Assembly: GCA_021307315.1 (NCBI GenBank)
Contig: JAJSPD010000027.1
Coordinates: 496,001 to 560,000 of the forward strand
DNA length: 64,000 bases
Direction of reading: 5' to 3'
Origin: Bisporella sp. PMI_857
Taxonomy: Eukaryota > Ascomycota > Leotiomycetes > Helotiales > Helotiaceae
A program made the translations under genes and the position numbers. This document shows, one piece after another, positions 1-11,632 of the stretch. A model generated the notes under the pieces. That model was given only the letters and a program-made list of their open reading frames with translations. It was not told the origin of the DNA and ran no database searches. Numbering within the stretch: the first letter of the stretch is position 1; every line of letters begins with the position of its first letter.

Positions 1-2026
1 CTTAAAGGTGTGTAGATGTACATTCGTGTTTTCCTGGGCAGTTGCTAAAGCGGGCTTGGCACTAGACTGGCGCATTTCCATCCTGTTATCCTCGGCGTGG
101 CAAGAAAAGGGAAAGCAAAAGCGAGAGGACTGAAGGAAGGATTCACAGATGACTGACTGGCTACACAAGACATCGTATCAGAAGCTAAATACCAACAAAT
201 ACCAACAATGGATCTGTCCCATCCCCAAGGACACGGCCCACCTTCTAGACGTGCTTCTGGAAACGCTAACCGGTCAAGCGACTAGCAAATACTACCCTCC
301 GCTTCCTGGCCCCGGGATTCTTTGCAGCTGTAGCAGCTAAGGATGCCATCAGCCGTCGACCTTATCATCTTGGCACTATCATGAGAATCGAATAGGAATT
401 CAACTCTGGTCAAGACCCTGCGGTTCCGCCCAATCAGCACGTGAAAAGTCTCCTATTTATACCCGTTGTAGCGGTTTACCACATCGATGATCTTGTTTTT
501 CGACCTCGCTGCTCCCGTTGGTGCAGACCTGACCAGGTTTCCTAGGACAGAGACGGGTTGCGGGGCGGTCTTGTGCTTGTACTTTAATGTACTACAATAT
601 GCAATGATAGACAGTGCATAACATTGATTTGATTACAAGTATGCTGGGAAAGAGATTGTGGCAATAAGACAGGGAAACAGGGGAAACAATTGGACCAGGG
701 TTTTCCGGGCCAGAAGGAATGTACACAATGATCACTCCTTTCGTGATACAACCAACGAATCAGGCCAATCTTACCTCACCTCCCCTCTTGGACGGTGTTG
801 AATTTGATTTTATGGGGGGGGAGGTTCTTCAATTTACGATTTTTACAATGCGGGAGCGCCGACTTGTTAATTAGAGACGGCTGGAAAAAAGAGTGGTTGA
901 ACTTCTTCTTTCGGCAAATGTTCCAATTCCCCCCTCCGAAGCTTTGACTAAGAATGCCAATGTCAACGGTGACGGGTGGCACAAAGCTGGGCGACTTGGT
1001 TTTCTTGTCCAGCTCTTGCGAAAGGCGCTGAATTTATGTTCAAGCATTTTCCAAGGTCTTACGCAAAAGCTTCCGATTCTGGGCGGGGGCAACTGCATGA
1101 AACTTGTACATGGCAAGATGCAACATCACCTCTTCCATGGAAACAGCAGTCAGCCGGGCTTTGGACAAACATCTACAGTAATTTGTCGAATAAATTATAC
1201 TGTAATGCGATGTTTCGCATTTTGGCCTAACCAACCTCAACCACAGGGTTACTGGGAGCGCACAGGATCGGCTATCAGCGAATTCGTCTCTGTGAGCTTC
1301 CCCTCTTGGCGATAGTCTCCACGCTGGCTTCGGCGTCTCGAAACCGACTGAACGATCTGTTTGGTCAGGGGCAAATGAACCATCGTGTGTTAAATTGTCC
1401 AACGCTTGAGAATATGGGGATTATGTATAATTCAAATGGGAAGGCGTCTCGTTAATCGCACGAGACGGCACGAGCACATTTTCCCTTAGTGGCTGCACAG
1501 AGTATACACTCCAGGGTCTCGTATTCCGATGACCTACCTGCGAGAATGCGGCAAGTTTCTGAGGAGGCTGGTATCAATCATGGCAATTGATTCATTCTTC
1601 TCAGCTTAGTCTCATATCATTGGAAGAATGCAGATAGACGTCAGACAGATAGTGTCTAGACTGGTGGTAAAATATGGTACGCACCCATGTACATAGACAA
1701 CGCGATATATTCAGTAAGTCTGCATTCTCTCCTATGGGTTAGCAGAGTCCAGCTTGCTGATTCGCCTGGAATCTAGTGGCGACGCATCCGCCCCCCACCA
1801 CCTTTAGGCTCAACCCTGTCTCCATGACCTTCTTAATCTGTCAAAGCTTTCTACCGAATATGCTGATACTTCCCTCTTCTGCATTAACCCCAGCTCCCAG
1901 CATGTGGCATAAATACCCTCCAAGACCCTCGTGGTCTCGAGGATTGGAATCTGGTATCAGTCGCCAGCCATTTCGTCGGGCTTACTCTTCCCTCATTGAA
2001 GTTGACTGAACAAACATCGTGACAAA
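1..2026. other. Upstream intergenic region, no supported gene
   Basis: No gene can be supported here. Short overlapping frames on both strands at about 776-1402 lack domains and splice-linked extensions. A TATA-like cataaata at about 1908-1915 lies some 115 bases before the OPT start codon and is a plausible core promoter element for it. Confidence 0.5.
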
Positions 2027-4634
2027 ATGGTGTTCGGTTTGCGAAAGAAGGCGCCAGGCGTCACTGAGGAACCAGTGGCTATCGAAGGCACGAACCCTGT
2101 GGCTGCTGAGGGTGTTTCTACTGGGGTTTCCGTTAACGAAGCCGTCGATCAACTGCAAAAGTTCCAAGCCACGCACAAATGGGATCTTTTCATGGATGTA
2201 GAGGCATTGGATGCCGTCGATAGTGCTCTTGAAACCGGAGATCTCGAGAAGGAGGCCGCTTTGGAGCAATCTATTTTGGAGGAAAACTCTCCCTACGCAG
2301 AAGTCAGAGCTAGTGTAAGTTATAATACTGCTGATAATTGTCCTTGTTCTCCTGGTCAGAACTCCGCTAATCGTGATTGCTTTCAGGTCCCAAACACAGA
2401 CGATCCAGAACTTCCAGTAGACACCTTCAGAGCTTGGTTTTTGGGCACCGTTTTGTGCACGATCATCGGGTCTTGCAATGTCATCCTCAACCTTAGACCC
2501 GAATCTCTCACTATCTACTCGACCGTTGTGCAATTGATCGCGTACCCGTATGTAGAGTCTGTTCTTAAGTGGCCCTTGCTTTGCTAACTTCGATACAAGA
2601 ATGGGTGTTGGTATGGCCAAGTTCCTTCCTACCCGTCAATTCTCGTTATTCGGCAAGTCTTGCAGTCTCAATCCTGGACCATTCAATATGAAGGGTATGT
2701 TCTCCCAGGATGCAATGCACAGTGACTGCGCTGCCCTGATAGAGTTTAACTGATGACAACTAGAACACACCATCATCGTAGCCATGTCTGCCGCAGGAAG
2801 CACTATCAGTTATGCCATTGATATTCTGCTTGCTCAAGAGGTCTTTTACGGTCAAAAGTTCGGATGGGGCTATCAGCTTCTGCTCACTATGTCAACTCAA
2901 GCCCTTGGTTTTGGTGTTGCTGGCGTTACCCGCCGATTCCTCATCTGGCCTGCGGCCATGGTTTGGCCAACGGTCTTGGTTTCCTCCTCCGTCATGATCG
3001 CCTTACACAACCATTCCAAATCCGACCCTGCTACCACGAATGGATGGAGAATTGGTCGATACAAGTTCTTCCTCCTCGTTTCAGGCGGTTACTTCGTGTA
3101 TGCCTGGTTCCCGAGCTACATCGCACCATTCTTGTCCTTCTTCTGCTTCATCGTGTGGGCAGCCCCAAATAATGTTGTCGTCAACCAGCTCTTCGGTGGC
3201 CAAACCAACATCGGGCTTATGCCGATCACTTTCGACTGGAGCATCATTGCTGGATTCACTGGTAGTCCTCTATATGTTCCTGCTTTCGCACTTTTCAACA
3301 ACATCTTCGGACTCCTCATTGTCATGATTGCTGCCATCGGAATGGTCTACGCTGGTCCGGATCTCTTCAAATACTTCCCCATCAGCGCCAACTCCACCTT
3401 CGACAGACACGCCAAACCCTTCAACACTTCCAGAATTGTTGACGCGGACTTTACGATCGATGAGGAGGCATACCGTGCTTACTCTCCACTGATCATTGGC
3501 CCAACATTCGCTATGGCTTATGCTATGTCCTTTGCATCTCTCTCTTCCATTGTTGTCCACGTCGCACTATACAATGGCAAGGAGCTCTGGCAGCGATTCA
3601 AGCTAGCAAAGGATCAAGATGCTGATGTTCACCTCAAGCTCATGAGAAAGTATAGAGAGGCGCCTGAATGGTGGTTCATGGCCACCTTCCTCGTTTCCTT
3701 CGCATTTGCCATGGCCGCTTCTCAAGCATGGGATACCCATCTCACATGGTGGGCACTCATTTTCTCCATCTTTATTGGAGCCATCTTCTTCGTCCCAATT
3801 GCAATCATCTACGCCATTACAGCTAACGCTCCTGGTCTTAACGTTATCACTGAATTCATCATCGGTTACTTGCAACCAGGTCGTCCTCTTGCCATGATGA
3901 TGTTCAAGAGTTATGGTTACATGATGCAGTACAACGCTCTGACCTACTCTTCCGATATGAAGCTCGGCCACTACCTGAAGGTTCCTCCCCGTTCCATGTT
4001 CCGCGCTCAATGCTTCGCCGTCTTCTGGCTCTCCATTGTCCAGATCGCTACTTATAACTTCCTTCTTGGTAATATTAGAGGCGTGTGTACCCCTGATGCA
4101 GCAGCGAGTCTTGTCTGCCCCAACGCAAAGACCTTTTTCAATGCCTCTGTCATTTGGGGAGTGGTGGGCCCTGCTCGTATGTTCGGTCCGGGCGCGATCT
4201 ACTCATGGGTTCACTACTTCTGGCTCATTGGTGCCGGAAGCACTTTCATTACCTGGCTCATTGCACGCAAATACCCCCGTACCTGGGTACGATACATCTA
4301 CACTCCCGCCATTTGGAGCGCCTCTGGTCTCATTCCACCAGCAACCTGCTACAAGATGTTGTGCTACCTCCTTGTTGGTGTGATCTTCAACTACTGGATC
4401 CGTCGCCGCTACCCCGGCTGGTGGAGCACGTACAACTATACCCTCTCCGCTGCTCTCGATATCGGAAACGCCATCTGCGCTATCCTCATCGTCCTACTTC
4501 TTGGATTTACCGATAGTGTCATGCCAGAGTGGTGGGGCGTTACTGTTGTCACTAATAATTTGGATGGTTTGGGCAAAGCAATCACCCGCAAACTGGCTGT
4601 CAACCAGACCATCGGTCCCGAACATTGGAGCTAG
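2027..4634 (+). CDS. OPT family oligopeptide transporter
   Basis: Proton-coupled plasma-membrane importer of small peptides, or possibly glutathione-like substrates, of the oligopeptide transporter (OPT) family. I see four exons: 2027-2314, 2387-2547, 2600-2694 and 2764-4634. Introns are 72, 52 and 69 nt, all GT..AG with consistent phase, giving about 804 aa, normal for the family. The spliced product carries the OPT hallmark NPGPFN followed by KEH near residues 172-183, which is split across intron 3. About a dozen hydrophobic segments follow to the C-terminus, including a Gly/Phe/Trp-rich stretch. The N-terminal ~100 residues are hydrophilic and probably cytosolic. The first intron keeps the frame open, so an unspliced reading would insert 24 residues. 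The next gene downstream is a Zn2Cys6 regulator in the same orientation, but a regulatory link is only a guess. Substrate specificity cannot be read from the sequence. Confidence 0.93.
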
Positions 4635-5860
4635 ACTACCTTTCAGGGTAGATGGAGCTATAAGAGTATTTTATTGTGCCGTGGATAATCTAAAGTAATG
4701 TGGTGATACAATGGCGGGGCTCACACGGTAGTTGACCTAGCTATTTATTCTATACCCTCGAATTACATTCGTTTATAATCCCCCATTCCAACTTCTAATT
4801 GCAATCTTGTGAGATATTTTACTTATTTCGGTGAATGACATGTGCCTCCCCGTCGTCAAGAACGTAAAGTACTCCCTGCTGGCCCGGATCCTGAATTGGG
4901 AATCTCATAGACTGGTCTGGTGCTGCTCCGATGAAGCCCCTGAAATAATCGATGGATAGTGCTGTGCCTGGGCCAAGAAGACACCTCACTTTTCAGTATC
5001 TCAACTGTTAGATATTAGGCCCTACCGCATGTCCATTTACGAGCAAAGAAACCAAATCTCTTTGCATACTCGCCAGAATGGTACCTCAACCTGCGCGCAT
5101 ATCGTCCCTAAATAGTATTGTGACTTAAGTTTGGTGAAAAACCGTTCCTTACAGGTAGGATTACGAGCGTGTCGGCTGGGCGCGGTCAGCATCTTATGGA
5201 AACACAAAGCAGTGTGAGGGCCAAAACTCATTCATGTTGATTCTCTGGCCACCGGTGCAGATTCTGCTGCGCCGTTGTAGAGAATTGCCTAGTGATTCGA
5301 GAATTCAACGGCCCCCCAGACATGCCGGAGTATTTGTCATGCCGCTTCCCCAGATTAGGATGTTGTATCCCTGGAATTCCCCATTGGGTTTAAGGTAGGG
5401 CTGAGGCTTGGCAGTGTGGCGGCGGGCCATGCAGCAGTCGTGTAGGCATCTCCTTTAGGTAATTTGGGCAACGTAACCAGCCACAGTTATCCCTTATCTA
5501 GCGATTTGAGATTCAACTGTTTGGATGGTCGAAATCTTCCAAATCCGAAGGTGGCTCATCAAATCGTAGAGTCGAGCGCGACCTCTGAACGGGCGAAACT
5601 CTCCACTATGGAATTCCTGCCCTGGTCTGCATTCTGTTCAGCTCTTACGAGCAAAGCGCTTGCGCTCTGAGGCATCTTCAGCTCTCATTTATTTGGTTTA
5701 AACGTCTCTGGTGCAACTTTCAAACGTTGGTATAAAGCTCAGAGCACATCTGTTTGTTCTCGAGAAGTCCTGAGGAAGACGAAGCTGCAGTACTGTACGC
5801 TGTTATGCATGGGCGGTAGTTCTGTACACTATATATTGTGCATTTATTTAAAAATTTATC
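4635..5860. other. Intergenic region between OPT gene and Zn2Cys6 regulator
   Basis: There is no supported gene in this 1.2 kb. A tataaa at 5731-5736, about 125 bases before the next start codon, is a plausible TATA box for the regulator at 5861. The short frames present (for example 5464-5670) have no protein-like features I recognise. Confidence 0.5.
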
Positions 5861-7402
5861 ATGTCCGGCCCGTTAAGACGTCGAACACATGCCCGATCCA
5901 AAACTGGCTGTTCGACGTGTAGGGAACGCCATGTACGCTGCGATGAGCGGCGACCTTACTGGTGAGTTCCCCTGAATCTGGCAGCTGGGACTGCATCTAC
6001 CGAGTAGATCCAGCGCTACCACTCCTGTCCCAAGACCTGCATCTTAACCCGGCTTTCCGGTAGAATCTAACTGACACCCCATAGCCGAAACTGCGTCAGG
6101 CTCGGCAGAGACTGCGTGTTCCCGGCTCAAGTTACTGGTTTCATCGAGGAGCAGCCAGAGGCGCTGGCGGTACAGTTGACGAGAAGCCAGTGGGAGAGAT
6201 CGCACGCTACGGCCGTACCTGATCCCCACGGAATCGTGAATGTGGCGCCGCATCACCAGGGTATCTCTTCAAAAGCGCTGGCGGTTGTGCAGCAATCTGT
6301 GATATTCACAACGAGCCGGCCCATGCCGCGCTGCTTCTGGTCTACTATATTAAAAGACTTTGTGCCCCAGTAAACTCACAACAGCCCATAATACACGCTA
6401 ACTTCGAGATATCTGACTTTTGGAGTAGATATAACCTTCAATCGGCATATCATGACTGCTCCAAATATGCACTCGTTGCTTTCGCGGCTTACACGCATTA
6501 TCAAGCGTCCAGAAGCCCTTTGGCCGAGGATGTCTGTATTAGGCACACCACGGTAGCGCTTCAGGAGCTCCAGAAGGAGATTCGCAACTTCGGTCCATCT
6601 AACGCCGATGCAATAGTCACAGCATCGGTAGCTCTGGCAGGGGTAGCTGAGAATTGGTAAGCACATAGTTGAAATGCTCTCCAAAGAGGCTACAGAAGCT
6701 GACGCCTTCAAGGGACGAGTGGGCGGTCTTCGTGGAGGGATATTCAAAGGTATTTTCTCCCTCATATACTCTTGATAAGCCATCAGCAATAACGAAAATT
6801 GTCAGACCTTATCACACATCAAAGCATCAAACTTCAAGACTGTCTACCCAGATCTTCTCACCGACCGCTTCCAACTTCGACAGTTTGCATCCGTGACCAA
6901 TGGCTCCACGCCCCGCAGCACCTTTGATGAAAGCATATTAACCGAGAGGGTTACCGCAGTCCTGGATAGCATAGCCTACTCTAAAAACGTGATCGGCATC
7001 GCCAAATGGCGCGCGGCAGGTTTCGAAGACCTCGGCAGGCTCGCCCAAGTAGTCCGCGACGCCATCTTCCTCGGCGAATCCGACAGATATCACCAGCTCG
7101 CCTGGCTGCGGTCTTGGATGTTCTGGGTTGACCTGCGCCAGCTGAAAGGGCTGAACGAGGAGCATATCATGTCGGCGCTCTTCTATGCGCTGCTGCTAGC
7201 TATTGTCCCTGTATTTCCGACGCGGTACCTGGCGTCGCTTTCCACGGTCTGCGTCAGGAGGATCCAGACAGTCATCGACATCGTGTTTGGCGATGCGGAG
7301 TGGGCGCACGAGGTGTTGTTTCTGAGCCGGATTATGTTGGAGTGGGAGATGGGTGATGTTTGGGGAGTGGCTCTGGGGTTTGTGGAGGATGTGGCTCCGT
7401 AA
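5861..7402 (+). CDS. Zn2Cys6 (C6 zinc cluster) transcription factor
   Basis: Nuclear DNA-binding regulator, fungal Zn(II)2Cys6 class. Proposed exons are 5861-5961, 6085-6369, 6429-6642, 6696-6749 and 6806-7402, giving about 416 aa. The zinc cluster is at the N-terminus: C17, C20, C27, C34, C37 and C44 (CX2CX6CX6CX2CX6C), preceded by a basic RRRTHARSK stretch. Intron 1 splits the codon of C34, and splicing is what restores that cysteine, which strongly supports the model. The rest is the helical, weakly conserved middle/C-terminal region typical of short fungal regulators. The third intron is uncertain: GTAGCT at 6643 with acceptor at 6695 keeps phase 0 over 53 nt, while the better-looking donor GTAAGC at 6657 would need a 32-nt intron. 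Neighbours are an OPT transporter upstream and a secreted cysteine-rich protein on the opposite strand downstream. Its target genes are unknown. Confidence 0.85.
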
Positions 7403-7954
7403 TAGGTATGGGTATCTGGGGAATCCCCGTAGTTGCATGGGAAAGAGGATCGGAGGGGCTGTCTATTTCTATACTAATCGTGCTGGGCATGAAGTAATCT
7501 ACTAATACCGAGGCTCTTTATTGCAGAGAAACAATTTCATGAATATCCGAGCCACCTAAGTGTTGACTCTGAGCTGCTTTCTTTTATGTCTATTGCGTTA
7601 ATGCCAGTATAAAGTATATCAAGAAAGAAACTTAAAGAGGGTAGTTTAAAAAAAGCAGATTAAAGTTATTAAGCAACAGACTCAAGGCAAGGAGTTAAGT
7701 ATTGCGTTTGCTTAAGAGAAGGGGGACATCAGATGCACTTGGAAAAATAAGATAAGAATCAGCTAAGGTAACAAGAAAAAACGGATTCTCTTGCAAGGAG
7801 TCTTGACCTGTACTAAGACTTTAGAATGAACTAGAGAGCCGATCCTTTATGCTCAAGAGCAAGCCCCTATACCAGTTCCAGAAAAATCCAAATGGCCTGC
7901 CCAAGAAATGCCACTGCATAGGTATTCTCTAAATCCCCTCTAGGTCGCTAAAAT
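7403..7954. other. Convergent intergenic region
   Basis: About 550 bases between the 3' ends of the regulator and of the minus-strand secreted protein gene. It is A-rich with no coding signal that I can support. It probably holds the two 3' untranslated regions and polyadenylation sites. Confidence 0.5.
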
Positions 7955-8923
7955 TTAGGCTGGTGCTTCTTGCGTTGATAGCGTGACTCCAGCTCTGGCG
8001 GCTTCCAACTTCTGCCCTTCGATATGTGCATCGTTACCCGAAATATCATGGCATAGCTGTTGGAAAGTGCTTTTATATTTTGCGATCCGGGCTTCGTCTA
8101 TCAAGCCGCATTCCACAATGTGATTCGGCTCATAGTCGACGCGGCACTCCGGCGGGTCTTGGATCTCTTTCGCCGCGGCCAGAAAAGCATCCTGGATCTT
8201 TTGGGCCGACGTGGGGTAGATGAAGTCGCAATGGGTCGTCGATCTGAGGTAGCTATACTTGACGATCGCGGGCTTTGGAACAATTCGCAGGGCTGCCTTT
8301 CCTTCGAGTGCCTTCTGATAGGCCTCGACTAGACCTCGTTAACACATTTCAGAAGAGCTTTGCCTTTGAAAATAGCCTGTAGAGGGGATGCTTACGAGCA
8401 GGGTCTTTTGGCTCAGGGACCGAGGGTGCGGGTGCAAAGTCGCCGTTGTTTTGGTAAGCACAGCCTGTCCCAAGAAATCCCTTCGGGGATGCATTCTTGT
8501 AGGAATAGCAGTTTACTATGTTGCCATTGTACTGCTGGCCGTTTTCGGAGCCATACTGCTGGTAGCACCAGCTTTTTAATTTGTCATAGCTTTCATCATC
8601 ACCAGTACCTGCGGGCGTGAATTGGCAGTAATTACACTATGTTTATTGTGTTAGCTAGATTCTCTTTGGGTCCAAGAACTTACATCAGCACCAAAAACGT
8701 TGCATTTTGTTGAGCACCAATTGCTATTAAGCGTGTTGCATACTTGACTATGAAAGAATTAGTAGGATGTTCTATGTGCCTCGCCCATGGGAGAGTATAA
8801 TTCTTTAAACACTTACTTGATCCCTGAAAAGATGCGGCCCTTTTGTTCATTCTCACATTGACAAAACCTTGTAGCCGATCCAACGAAAGCAAGAGAAGCG
8901 AAAAGAGCAAAGTTTACAAACAT
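7955..8923 (-). CDS. Cysteine-rich secreted protein, unknown family
   Basis: Four exons on the minus strand, 8923-8817, 8747-8684, 8636-8396 and 8328-7955, with three GT..AG introns (69, 47 and 67 nt) whose phases agree. The product is about 261 aa. Residues 1-17 form a clear signal peptide (MFVNFALFASLAFVGSA), so it is probably secreted. I count 14 cysteines: ten in the first ~116 residues (C21, C23, C39, C47, C51, C58, C61, C81, C100, C116) and four in the C-terminal half. The N-terminal part is Cys/Asn/Tyr-rich. The C-terminal part, after a Pro/Ala linker, is more charged and helical, so two domains are likely. A TATA-like element sits at about 9029-9034, roughly 105 bases upstream. I do not recognise the family. 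Effector-like or wall-associated roles are guesses from size, secretion and cysteine content. No single reading frame exceeds a short ORF, so simple ORF calling would miss it. Confidence 0.8.
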
Positions 8924-10211
8924 TGTAGTTGTATAAAATACTTTGAAGAATATGAATGATGTGGCAAGTCACTCATTAAAAAATGGATTAGATTGATTTA
9001 GACAGAAACTGGGACCGTTCAAGATTCTTTATAAAAAAGCAAGCAAATTGCTTAGTCTATGTTGCACCGCCAAAGATACTTTATAAGCCTTTCAGTCATG
9101 TAGATCGCAATAAAAGTACAAGAATCAACGTCATGCATCGCCGTAGATCGTAAGCCTCATTTTTGTTCAGATTCCTTAACGTAGCGTTCTAAGCGCGAAA
9201 GAGGCTAGAAGATGTAAATCGGGTAGTGTTCTAGAGGAATTTTTTAGTTGGACCTACTCCATAGGTGGCGCCGGGATTCAATATAGACCCTTCTCATTCC
9301 ATACATAAGTGAAGCATTTTGGTAGCATTCTTTAACAAAACCTTATTCTCAAATTGAATTTAATACAGCACATGGCTATATGCGAAATAGCGTTGTTAAG
9401 AAGAGGTCCCCTATGATCCATTCATAGAGCAGTGGCCGAAATTGCCTTGAGGTTCGCGCTTAATAACATTATTTTGGCTACTAGCGATCAAATAATCTCG
9501 GAATGTATTATACTTTGAGAAATTCGGCAGCCGTGGATTTGATGCGGTTGTTATCATAGCTATATCGATTGTTAGGTTCTTGCTTCGTCTTTGATTGAGA
9601 CTTGGTCCGCCGTGGGATGAATATTACTTATGAGTGACGGACATGCCTGGGTGACGAGTGGCACCTCTGCTTTGATTCACCGTCGTGATAGGCGCATGTG
9701 TAAATGGTATCCACATCTCATGATCTCATGAGCCTATTATTATCTTTCTAGGTAAGATTATTCTGATATCGTTACATAATACGACACCTGCATAGACGAG
9801 AAGCTGTGAGATGGCTTAGCGAGAAGGCTGTGGCTGGCTCTGACCCTGAACTGGACAACAGTCTCCTGGGATATGGTTTAGAACTGTAAGTATAACCACA
9901 GCTGTAATTATGAGATCCTGGAAGACGAGGAGTTAAGGGGTTGATAAAGAAATCATTGGTTTCACTGGCTGTTCAACGAGAGACGAGCAAAAATCCCCTG
10001 CCTTTAGGAGGAGGCACAGCGCTTGACTGGATGTATTACTTTAAATCATTACCTCTTGTATCGCTCCTGTAGAGAATCCGCAAAAGTATATATATATCAT
10101 GCCAGTCTTCTCTCAGCCGTCACTTCTTTCCGCACTCTCATGTCAAAACCTCCACTCAACTTAGCTACTGAAGATATACGGCCGTATTCCCGTACCCCGA
10201 TATTAAGCAAG
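8924..10211. other. Divergent intergenic region
   Basis: 1.3 kb between two divergently transcribed secreted-protein genes. TATA-like elements occur near each start: ttataaa at about 9029 for the minus-strand gene and tatatatata near 10087-10096 for the plus-strand gene. I see no coding exon in between. It may act as a shared upstream region. Confidence 0.5.
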
Positions 10212-11193
10212 ATGCATTTCAAAATACTAATGGCGTTATCTCTCCTAAATATGTGCCACGCGCAACGGCCTTCAAACACCACCTTATGCGACTACTACAC
10301 ACATCGCCTCCTCGGTTCCAACACTGCGGAGAATCAACACCTCCTCCAAAGCCTATTCATCAACACCGTTGTACTCGGGAACTACACTACTCCCAATACC
10401 GGCGTCGCTGTCGCAGGTTTCGCAGCCCCAAATACATACAATAACACCAAGATTGAGCTCCTCCCGTTCTTCACTGGCGCATATAACTCAACTAACCTCG
10501 GCGGTGAGGTTGGGAGCAGCAAGCTCTTTCTCGATGACGGTGGTGCCGTGCCGTTAACTATGAACAAAAGTAGTAATGGAAATATACACTCCGCTCAATA
10601 GTAAGTCTATAACTATAGCTATGGGAGAGTCCACAGGTGTGATGCTAACAAGAAACAGCCAGCTGCTGGAGCATATCTATCAATACTTCGGCACGCTGAT
10701 GGGGTGCTCGCTCCAAGGTTCCTCTTCCACGTTCCCTAGCTACCAGGGCAGAACCAGCATGTACGAAGTGCACCGGTACATGAACCTTGACAGGCTCCAG
10801 ATGGATTTCTTCATCGAACAATGCGTGCTCTCGCTGAAATCCTTGGGCGTGTCGGTTTCTGATGCCGATACCTTTGGACAGACGCTGAACTCCCTCTTCA
10901 ATTTCCGGTGCTCGCCTCCAACCGTGGTAAAAGGAGAGGGACCAAACTGGACCGTTCCTGAGCTGCAAAGCGTATGTGTCGCAGAGAGTTGTCCGTTGTC
11001 AGAGAATGGGAATTGTAAGGTGTATCCACGGGACGGGGTTGCATTGCAATGGGTCAACATCACAGAGATTAAGAACACAACTGGGAACGGGACAATGGTC
11101 GGAGGGGCGGTCCAGGCGAGCGGCATTGGAGCGAAAGGGTTCGACTTGCTCCTGACAGTCTTTTCCGTGATCGGATTTGCTTTGATGATGTGA
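10212..11193 (+). CDS. GPI-anchored secreted protein with truncated-globin-like core
   Basis: Two exons, 10212-10600 and 10659-11193, with a 58-nt GT..AG intron in matching phase, giving about 307 aa. I chose the ATG at 10212 because it directly opens a signal peptide (MHFKILMALSLLNMCHA); the frame is open further upstream but reads as non-secretory sequence. Many NxT/S sites suggest N-glycosylation. The C-terminus has a small-residue site (ASGIGAKG) followed by a hydrophobic tail ending at the stop, typical of GPI attachment. The middle contains LDDGGA, then LLEHIYQYFG, then YQG..SMYEVHRYM..L and SLGVS, a spacing that resembles group I truncated haemoglobins (E/F helices with the proximal His in VH). 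That resemblance is my inference from the pattern. Otherwise this is a conserved fungal extracellular protein of unknown function. Confidence 0.82.
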
Positions 11194-11632
11194 GGGTGGA
11201 GTTTGTCGGCGAGCACAATAAACCGGGGGGGACTCGCTTAGTTCAGGGGTTGAGAATTAGAATTGATTAGCGCTGGTCAATTAATTGTACAGTATTATTT
11301 GATACAATTTCTCTTTGCTCTAGCCACTCTAGGCCAGGCACAAGCGAGCCTTTTCTAAATTTACGTGCGGGAGATATACTCTGAGACAATTGCTTTGGCA
11401 GACTATCCTAGCAAAGCCTACGTATTCTACCTATTTTACATGCTAGCAAAAGTAATTCCTCTCCCGCGAAGGATACTTGATTGATGAAGGATGCCTAGAA
11501 ATAGATTCGTTATTCGGATTGTTCAGTTCTTGGACTACGTATCAACGCGTTCATAAATGCTAATTGTGTCATTAAGTGTCTATAGTTACACGTCTTTTGT
11601 GAAGACCATTCCTTGACTTTGCATGACCTTGA
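11194..11632. other. Convergent intergenic region
   Basis: About 440 bases between the 3' ends of the GPI-protein gene and of RPT5. It is AT-rich, with no coding signal seen. Confidence 0.5.

Noticed and set aside
893..1315. A 140-codon plus-strand frame with overlapping frames on both strands
   Set aside because: No domain, no conserved-looking composition, no promoter or splice support. Several frames overlap equally well, as in random sequence.
2784..4634. OPT transporter starting at the ATG at 2784
   Set aside because: Three upstream exons splice in phase and restore the NPGPF..KEH signature, so this ATG is internal.
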